Origin: Bolinopsis microptera
Lineage: Eukaryota > Ctenophora > Tentaculata > Lobata > Bolinopsidae
Assembly: GCF_026151205.1 (NCBI RefSeq)
Contig: NC_087078.1
Span: forward strand, 3,355,175-3,419,174
DNA length: 64,000 bases
Direction: 5' to 3'
Below the pieces are notes generated by a model, which saw nothing but the letters and a program-made list of their open reading frames with translations, did no database searches and was not told the origin of the DNA. Position numbers and translations under genes: made by a program. Shown here piece after piece: positions 57,001 through 64,000 of this stretch. Position 1 is the stretch's first letter. Each line of letters opens with the position of its first letter.

Positions 57001-57093
57001 TACCAGCCTTTGAAAGAGTTGGAGCAGGAGATTTGGGTGTGACCCGCCGGTCGAGAGATTAAGGTGTGTGCCCGAGGTAAATACCCCACACAC
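54066..57093 (-). mobile_element. RTE-like non-LTR retrotransposon, nearly full length
   Basis: The 3028-bp element is flanked by CTTCTGAGGA on both sides. On the minus strand it ends with a run of TAG/AGT triplets (CTACTACTACTACTACTA on plus), the microsatellite-type 3' tail of RTE elements. It has one long ORF. The matching flanks give exact boundaries and suggest a recent insertion. Confidence 0.85.
54092..56905 (-). CDS. Endonuclease-reverse transcriptase of the RTE-like element
   Basis: An intact 937-codon ORF counted from ATG 56905; the frame is open further to about 57058 and encodes the true endonuclease start ('LVGTLNVRTI'), so the real start is upstream, non-AUG, or lost. The N-terminal ~230 residues are an APE-type endonuclease: GIQEHRV, VVGDLNAHV (~123) and GSDHRVV. 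A charged linker follows. The RT has NGFRPGRSTTQQIL, TFIDFKKAFDSVHRGK (~580), GVLQGDTLAPYLFAI and VDFADDIALIS (~690) as its core. The C-terminus has YLGSWI and LLYGSETWTLTKAQ. It nicks target DNA and primes reverse transcription in place. No stop or frameshift is seen, so it may still be active. Confidence 0.92.
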   Translation of the reverse strand: MRDSGVHILGIQEHRVVHSTEIEYQDLGSSHLITTSAWRTSNGAAAGGVGIVLDKKTVFNSLISVYSHDRRTMVANFAGNPVTTVIVTYSPTEGATVDEAENYYDSLGGAIDQIPAHNLLFVVGDLNAHVSSSGNWTSFHKGPANRNGRLLEDMLLERQLEITNTRFQKRRGKLWTYLSDMSQSKSQIDFIICRKKWRNSVKNSEAYGSFHSIGSDHRVVVATVKLSLRISKTEKRAPVLDWSKLKTDIALQERYTVEVKNRFSILEKDDQTATERYQCFIDANRTTSRLLLPEKEKKKRCKISATPSVEIARLKLRECSIKYHSDATEDNRIAVQEGKQKLGDAYQAAKEHLLEGQVRELEEASWQGRHAKSWTMINKITGKAPSYTGKIKGNSPTERVQKWKDYFATLLGSPPTVENAEEDIDPVHPPLNIGTEPFTLDEYRKAKSSIKEGKAWGDDNIAPEVLKRCDLDQIVLDFCNNALLKGEKPDQWSTANIIPIPKKGDLSEPMNYRGISLSSLVAKSLNKMVLNRLKPEIETILRRNQNGFRPGRSTTQQILVLRRLIEGVKSRKLPAVLTFIDFKKAFDSVHRGKMLKILEAYGIPVKIVQLIRLMYEKTMAKVLTPDGETELFEILAGVLQGDTLAPYLFAIVIDYCMRQAIGDDAERLGLTLERRKSRRVGPKIITDVDFADDIALISEDMDKANEFLLRVESAAASVGLHINEGKTKVMTLNMEDRSSDLQSRSGEAIENVDDFIYLGSWIESTDREIRVRKGKAWGALHRLKDIWKSKLSKSLTIRLFIAACESVLLYGSETWTLTKAQEKSLDGTYTKMLRMVLGISWKDKVSNITLYGSLPRLSNKLRSRRLKMAGHCIRHPELLASDLVLWEPTNGRAQQGRPRQSYLSMLLKEVGTNSKEELRTLMRDRDIWRGFSGVDRT

Positions 57094-57103
57094 CTTCTGA
57101 GGA
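57094..57103. other. 10-bp target duplication of the RTE-like element, 5' side
   Basis: CTTCTGAGGA, identical to 54056-54065. Confidence 0.8.
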
Positions 57104-57775
57104 ATAGTAATGAAATAACAAGAATGATTAACTTACGTGTACCGTAAAAACAGCACACTTGCTGTCTGTTATCAACTCATCAAACTGTTGTTTGAGCAGC
57201 TCAGTTATCAGTAACACTATATTATTTGGAGTAGACACACGGTCAGTATTAATGTGTAATGTAGTCTACAACTTATTATACTGTTCGCAATAATTATAAG
57301 AGAATCAGACAGCTGCTTTTTTTACTTATTTCACGACGCCGTTAATTTTATATTTTGATGACGGCAGATATAATGCGATTCAGTGACTACAATGTAGGTA
57401 GTTACTGACAGTAACTACATATACACTGACGGCAATTCAATCCATCGTCAGTATTTCTAAATCAACAAAAGAATACTTTAAGAAATCGGTTATGCAGTTG
57501 TTTTAATTGTGTCATAACTTAAACTCTTAAAGAAAAGGGGTAATATTGCGCAAGCTAATCCGCTGGGCTCAATCAGCTCTAACTCCCTGGTGTCTCTACT
57601 TTAGAATTCCACAGAAAGCGAGATAATAATACTCGTTTTAATTATCAGAGTGAGAGGGAAATGTTTAAAGGGTCCTCGAGACTAGACGCTCCTGACATTT
57701 TTCTCAGAACAGTTAAATTTAAAACTTAAAACCACTCCAGTCCACTCTCTGCTCTGCTGTAATGATTGGAGTGGT

Positions 57776-57834
57776 ATAATGTAGGATGTAGGATGTAGGA
57801 TGTAGGATGTAGGATGTAGGATGTAGGATGTAGT
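57776..57834. repeat. Heptamer repeat (ATGTAGG)n, about 8 copies
   Basis: Uninterrupted ATGTAGG units. The unit is not an animal telomere repeat. Confidence 0.9.
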
Positions 57835-58439
57835 GCTCTGAGTACTAATTATAAGGTGATATTATAATGTCTGGGCGTATTTTAATTTACTAGGGCGGAG
57901 CTTTGGTTAAGTGTTATTTACTGCATTTGGCCTAGCATAGTAATTAGTTAGAATATAAAACGAACTTTGAGTCACATTTGTAATCACATGATGTAATCCA
58001 GGGAATATTTACCTTCATTTGCATCATACAATTAATACAATTAATACGAGTTATTTCACGAGATTGAGAACCTACTTTCCTTCTGTACCTTCACTAACCG
58101 TGCCCCCAGACATACTGTAGCTATTAACACCCTGACCTCCTCGTGATTCGTAAACTGTGTGAGTGTAGTATCATCAGACACCCAAGTGCACTCAGACCCC
58201 AAGTGTAGCATCATAGTGTAGTATTATGTCTGACCGTCACCGTAACAAGATATCTCTAATATCTACCATGCCAGATATCTACTGCAGGATGGTTACCTTT
58301 ATATAATATCTAACTGTTAGTAAACAATACCATAACACACACACACACACACACACAATATCATGCAGCTAGCACCGGCCCCGGTACCCTATTATTAGGG
58401 AGGCAGCCACCCTTTACTAAAAGTAAGGAAGCTGCTGCT

Positions 58440-58440
<1 letters not shown>

Positions 58441-58471
<31 letters not shown>
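58441..58471. repeat. Poly-C tract of about 31 bases
   Basis: The longest of four C runs in the window (others at about 12741, 34371 and 47071). Confidence 0.9.
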
Positions 58472-60521
58472 ACTTATAGTAATGTGGGTCTATCTAACAG
58501 AGCCGCTCTCTATTGTGGCGGGTATTATACACTATATTATATTATAGTAACAGTGCACTAACAACAGCTCCTTTGTAATCTGACGACATATTTAACTGAT
58601 TCAGGTGCTCGCTAAACGAGTAAATTGAGCTCGTGTTTGTTGTTAGGAGGGCCGGTTAGACACCGTTTATAAAGGGGTAGATTGGAATTTGGAGACTAGG
58701 CCACCAAAATACGACACGTTAATACTCACAATAGTCCTTTTATTAGGAGCTGAGGGGGACACGTTAATGGGAGGTGAGTTAAGAGGGCCAGGGGGTCTTC
58801 CTCAAAATTCTCTCTAAATTGACTTTAGAGTTGTTTTTAATAGAGGGGAGTGATATCTACCAGCTGCTTTTGGTCATATTATTATGGGAAAATATTGTTC
58901 CTAGCCGAAATTATCGCCAGTCTAAATTTTGTAAGCAATCATCCTCAAACTTTCAGGTTATGTTCTTAGTATCAGTTAGAAGAGAACTCTAGAGCCCAAA
59001 TTTTGAGATAGGCCTTCAAACATTTAAAATTCGATTTTGAAATCTTTGGACCTCGATTTTTGTCGATTTTTTGAGGTCCAAGATTTTAGGAGAAGATAGA
59101 TTTTTAGACTCGATTTTCAGAACGCGCGATTGAAGATCGCTCGCGCAATACAATTAGTAACAGCAGGGGTGGGTAATGGTCGCCTCAATGCTAGCTGTCG
59201 CTATAAACTCCATTTAGATTGTCCTGGTAGACGACCATGATAATTGGTTTATAATTTATGTCAATTATTTTAAATTTTACAGACTAATGTTGTAGATCAG
59301 TGATTCAGTCTGCAGCCAGGATTGAAAGGTAGTGACAAGTCGTGTCACATTTAGACACGAGGTAAATAACATCACAATATGGGACATGCACACGCACCAA
59401 ACAATTTACAGAAGTCTTTTCCTCATTTCATCCTCCTATTCCAATTTGAGAGCATGTAGGACACGCAGAGGTCAATATATAATACTACTAGATTGAAAAC
59501 TGCTTTATCTAACTTTGGGGCAGACGTTTGTCACAAGAATCTCGCAGTATTCGTGAAATTGAATCAAGAGTTGTCGTGCCTAGTGTTTCCGTAAAATTTG
59601 AGTGCAAGTACCTCTATTCTGGATTTCCCATCGAAATCAGAGATAAATGCCATTTTCGTCATCATGTCCTGTGATAATAATGATATAACTTTAACATCCC
59701 AAAGTAATCTCATGGAATATTATATTATAATATAATGATATATTATTATATGCAGAATATGTACTCTCAGCAGTTTTGGATTGAATTTGATGCATACGGA
59801 AGTTTATCATTACGGAGCTTCAGAGCTTGCACATGGTTTCATTTTACTAGTCGTGATTAAACACAACCTGTTTAATGTTTAGTATTGTCTCCTAAACTTC
59901 TCAAAATATTTGAACACGGAGTTAAACTCTTAAACTGTAAAATGTAATCGGGATGTATAATTCAGTAATCTGTACTATTATTTTTACTAAATGATAACAG
60001 TATGTAGAGAGCTAAGAAAGTAATTTGAATCTAAAGGCTGTAGTCAGTGGTTTCAATAGTCAGTGGTTAACATAGTAAAAATATGAACATTATTATCAAC
60101 AACAAAAACAAAAACTTGTTTTAGAGTTTTAGCAGAGCCGTTAACCATTTTGTATTTTAAAAATCTGCGACGTCAAGCGGAGTTTTAAATGAGGACTCAT
60201 AACAATAATGATACATTGTACATTACCTGATGTACATTGTACATTACCTGATGAGTGTTCACATCCAATGCAAATGTTGTATGTTATATCAAAAAAAGGG
60301 CTAGTAAAATCTGTTTTAGGGCTATAAATACACGGCGCGGAAATTATTAAACTTTTCTGTTTTAAATCTTGAGGGACTTTGGTTTGAAACATTTTCACTC
60401 ATCATTTAAGATACGTTTCAACTTTCAAGTTATAATTTGTAAATTAACAGAGCTCAAGTTTCCCAGCGCCCTTCAATAAGATGATGTGGTGTGATGCGGT
60501 ATACATACATAATATTACAAT

Positions 60522-60735
60522 AATGATACATGTACAATGATACATGTACAATGATACATGTACAATGATACATGTACAATGATACATGTACAATGATACA
60601 TGTACAATGATACATGTACAATGATACATGTACAATGATACATGTACAATGATACATGTACAATGATACATGTACAATGATACATGTACAATGATACATG
60701 TACAATGATACATGTACAATGTACATTGTACATTA
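60522..60735. repeat. 14-bp tandem repeat AATGATACATGTAC, about 14 copies
   Basis: The units are almost identical, so expansion is recent. Each contains the palindrome GTACATGTAC or TACATGTA, so the array can fold into many hairpins. The edges merge into GTACATTGTACATTATACAT. Long open frames here are artefacts of the 14-bp period. Confidence 0.95.
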
Positions 60736-63317
60736 TACATTATACCTTTATACATTGTACATAACAATTGGAATAATGCTGCACTGAATGACACGTACTG
60801 ATGTAAACACTGAAAATAAACAGGTAAAGTCCGCTTGTATAATACATTCCATCCCTCATAGAACTGCATCGTACAGTTCCCAGTACCTACTGACTACTCT
60901 ACTGTACTCGGTAACGCGTGCATTGAACCAGCCTTGTAAAGATGGGGTTAAAGTGTCTCACTCTAAAGTTACAGCAAACATGTACAGTGTACACGAACAG
61001 GGGTGTAGGAAGAGGGGGGGGGCCAAAAAACTTGGAAAGGGGCCAACAATTTTAGGCTCATTTGGCCAATCTGCCATTGCATTATCCAAATTGCCTTACT
61101 GCTAAAGACAAAGTGTAGTCCAAATTTACATTCTTCATTGCTAGAATTCCTTCCTTTAACTCTTTAAGCAAATTGTCCACAAAATTGCAGATTCTCCCTT
61201 TTTTTCTCCCTCTTTGCACCCTTTTTGAGACCTATTACTGTAAGTATTTTTTCAAAATTTAAAGGACTTTATCCTTTGACCTAAACAGCAAAGCCAAAAT
61301 CTTGCTTGATTTATCATTTCACTTTATCATTTCACATTGCTATAATATTTCAATCCTGAAAGCAAACTTTCTGAAATTCTTCCAAAGAATACAATATATG
61401 GGAGCGTTCACACTTCACATTTGACGTCAGCAGCCGAGGGGGTAGGGGGGTTTGAAATGCTGACTGTTGCTGAGGGAGGGGGGAGGGGGTCTGAGCCATG
61501 GTGACGTCAGCAGAAATGTAACGTGAATTTTGGCAAACATTTTTGTTCTTAGTACCTCGGTGAACTGAACTCTGTTGACCAACTGTTTAAATCAGTCGCA
61601 TACTAATTTTTCTTGCCTACACCCGTCAGCATTTCTATACGAAAAACTCACTAATCGTACTGATCAACTCAAGGCGTACTCAAAACGTGAAAAATCGAAA
61701 ATAAGTTCAAAGTGTAGTACTAAATTATAAATGATATGGTTTATTAGATTAAACACTGCTGAGTATAAGTTTATCTTAATAGTGGTGTACTTAAACTTCA
61801 ATTTATTATTATTAATATTATTATTAAGCATTGCTGTGGTCAGTTTACTACCGCCCTCATCAGATACAAATTTCAATTGTGGCAGTGCAATTGTTTCATA
61901 TATTGTAGCTCAAACTTGGCTCTCCTTCAAAGTTTTATCTATGTTGGCCTTGGTTTTGTACCCGTAAAATCTTAATAACTTTACGTCTTTGTTTATCCAA
62001 AGCTGTGTTTGAAAATGATCTCCAATGCCAAATTTCTCATCTAGGCCTTTTGCACGGCGAAATGTTCTCTATTAATACTCATCTGGAATTTGGACAGGAT
62101 GCTGCTCTCGGCGGTCCTGTCATAAAGTTTAAACTTTAAACTTTTTACAGGCATGGTTGACACTGAATGTTTCGCAGTCGCTGTTTTGACATTCAGGCGC
62201 ACAGCGCGCTACATTTTGAAAACTCTATAATTTTGCTCCCAACAACAACCTATAACTAATCACAAAATTGTTATATTGATATTCTCCAACTTTCTCCACG
62301 TGCAAGAAAAACACAATTTCATAATGAAAACCGCCTCAAGTAAACTGTGTGTGTGTGCACAACCCTTCACCTTCCTCGACACCCCAAAACTTCGTGTACA
62401 CCCAGTCAGAGAGAGGAAAGTGATCAAATGGTGTATGCCATATAAGGTATAAAAGTATAAATACTAAAGAGAGTACTTTAGCCACCCTCTAAGTCAGGGA
62501 GGCGGTGTGAGGTGTGAGGTCACCCTTTTTAGTAAGAGTCAGGCAAATTATAGTGCAACAATTGGAGGGGAATTTTTGGAGTTTTCTGTACAAGTTTTTG
62601 GTAATTAAATGAAGTGTTTTTTTAAAGGATAATTTTTGTTCAACATAAACTTTCGTTACAAGAATCGAATCATTGATTTTGGAATCAAGTGCGGAAGTTC
62701 GTCGCGGTAGCCAAGATCTGGATAACTTATCAACCGGAACATACTGAAATATATCCAAAATGAAAGTGGGAAGAGATTTAGCTGTTTCTCAGATATCTAG
62801 ATATCCTAACATCTTATATTTTTCACAATTTCTCCATTCTAACCCAACAATGTACCTGACAATGTACCTGACAATTGTGCAACCTATTTTCGTCACTTCC
62901 TGAAATCCCCTCCCACCACCTACGTCACAGTTCGAAAACAAATTGATGACAATTACCGCCCACAACGACACAAAGCCACCCAAACCTTCGCCTCGCACAA
63001 CACTCCTCATTCTCTCTCACTCTGCACACAATTCTCTCTCTATCCCTCTCTCTCCGCCAAGTCTAATTACATCTCAATGGACTACGTAGGTCAGTGTTGG
63101 TTATGGTTATTGTTGTTGTTCTGTGAATACCCACCGTGCCAACGTCACAACCTCTCTCTCTCTCTCTCTCTCTCTCTCAATCTGCACAATGTCATTAGGA
63201 GATCTGAGTGCATGCAAAGCAAGCAGATTAAATGCTCTGATACGTGTCCAGGCTTTATATGGTTAATGGTGGAGTAGGGAGGGGCTGTGGAGCTGGCGAG
63301 GTCTCTGACGTTGTAGA
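60736..63317. other. Intergenic, no gene confirmed
   Basis: A possible decayed MITE spans about 60998-61627 (CAGGGGTGTAGGAAG and, inverted, CTTGCCTACACCCGTC), without a target duplication. A minus-strand frame at 62489-62758 has protein-like text but no start or clear splice sites. CT-rich runs lie at about 63000-63060 and 63151-63178. Confidence 0.4.
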
Positions 63318-63464
63318 GTTGTAGTCGCCGTTCTGGTATTATGTGGTGTAGAGTGGTCCTAGTGGCGTTGTAGTCGCCGTTCTGGTAGTATGTGGTGTAG
63401 AGTGGTCCTAGTGGCGTTGTAGTCGCCGTCCTGGTATTATGTGGTGTAGAGTGGTCCTAGTGGC
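63318..63464. repeat. 49-bp tandem repeat, three copies
   Basis: GTTGTAGTCGCCGTTCTGGT + ATTATGTGGTGTAGAGTGGT + CCTAGTGGC repeats at 63318, 63367 and 63416 with only one or two changes per copy. Confidence 0.9.
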
Positions 63465-64000
63465 GTTGAGACAGAGAGGCAGGATAGAGAAGTGAGATAC
63501 ACCCTCCCGCGTATTTAGATTTTAGATATTTACAGACGAGCAATAAATTTAGATTGTTTGCAGAAGCGGAGGAAGATAATGAGAAGAGCCGAGTTTTCGT
63601 TAATTCTGTGAGGGCGTGTAGTTATTGTTCTCTAATCTGTGTACTCGTACATATTATTACTGTGTGAATATGGATGGTAAATTTACTTTGAAGTTACATG
63701 TTCTGTACTACAGCTGCTACAGGTAGAAATTGTGGTGAAATGTTTGGAACTTTACCCGCGAGGGTATAGTTTGGGGTAATGGTTGGGGTAGGGGTCGGAT
63801 TTAATTGACCTTCACCCTATCTCTCATATAAGTCTATTAATCCTATAACTTTCGCCGTAACCCTACCTCTCAAGTATCACCCTAGATCCAATTCCAACAA
63901 TAACTAAAGCTATAATTTTAAGACCAGGTTTTTACTTAATACTGAAACCATTCTTAAGAAAAAGATATCATATTTATGCGAGGACCTGAAAAATTAACCA
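63465..64000. other. Window end, no gene seen
   Basis: No supported exon. A few GGGGTAGGGGT-like words lie near 63770. Confidence 0.35.

Larger units (their letters stand above)
57104..60521. other. Intergenic with simple repeats
   Basis: No exon is supported. It contains GATGTAG heptamers (57776-57834), a CA run (58336-58356) and a run of about 31 C (58441-58471). The rest is unremarkable AT-rich sequence. Confidence 0.5.

Noticed and set aside
60444-60869. 141-codon minus-strand frame rich in 'MYHCTCIIVHVSL'
   Set aside because: It is only the 14-bp tandem repeat read through in three frames; overlapping frames are equally long.
1-64000. CRISPR arrays, operons, bacterial promoters
   Set aside because: Spliced genes and animal domains show this is a eukaryotic nuclear sequence; the tandem repeats have no spacer structure.

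Overview
The window is nuclear DNA from an animal. It has introns with GT/AG borders, extracellular mosaic modules (LDLa, TSP1, a PLAT-like domain), a C/EBP-type bZIP factor and several classes of animal retrotransposon. It is AT-rich, gene-poor and crowded with mobile DNA. The mix would fit an early-branching or marine invertebrate, possibly a cnidarian, but the sequence alone does not fix the phylum.

Layout. 0-10 kb: decayed non-LTR retrotransposons, one on each strand, with a coding-like remnant at 9.97-10.39 kb. 10.8-18.5 kb: a minus-strand gene for a secreted mosaic protein (signal peptide, LDLa, PLAT-like, TSP1, three LDLa). Its introns hold a mariner-like remnant, a CR1/Jockey-like reverse transcriptase remnant and inverted-repeat elements. 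20.25-33.27 kb: a young 13-kb element with long terminal direct repeats, TG...CA ends, a 5-bp target duplication (TCGAA), and primer-site-like and polypurine-like motifs. Inside it is a Penelope-like reverse transcriptase; the left terminal repeat carries an intact antisense gene fusing an AlkB-type dioxygenase to an SGNH/GDSL hydrolase. 33.3-41.5 kb: small inverted-repeat elements, a tRNA-like sequence, a retrotransposon fragment and two hAT-type MITEs with 8-bp target duplications. 41.8-44 kb: a C/EBP gene. 45.6-47.8 kb: a three-exon protein kinase gene with a C-rich minisatellite in its last intron. 49.1-49.35 kb: eight CACGTG boxes in a tandem array. 54.07-57.09 kb: a nearly complete RTE-like retrotransposon with a 10-bp target duplication. 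57.1-64 kb: no recognisable gene; simple and tandem repeats.

The three host genes (secreted LDLa/TSP1 protein, C/EBP, kinase) show no obvious functional link. The strongest candidate for an undescribed system is the 20.2-33.3 kb element. It combines integrase-style LTR hallmarks with a Penelope-type reverse transcriptase and a 4.5-kb terminal repeat bearing an antisense AlkB-SGNH gene. I see no gag, protease or integrase, so its mobilisation is unexplained. A nested insertion, or a non-autonomous LTR element that captured these genes, remains possible. Boundaries, splice sites and motifs were read by eye; family names rest on motif recognition, not on a search.
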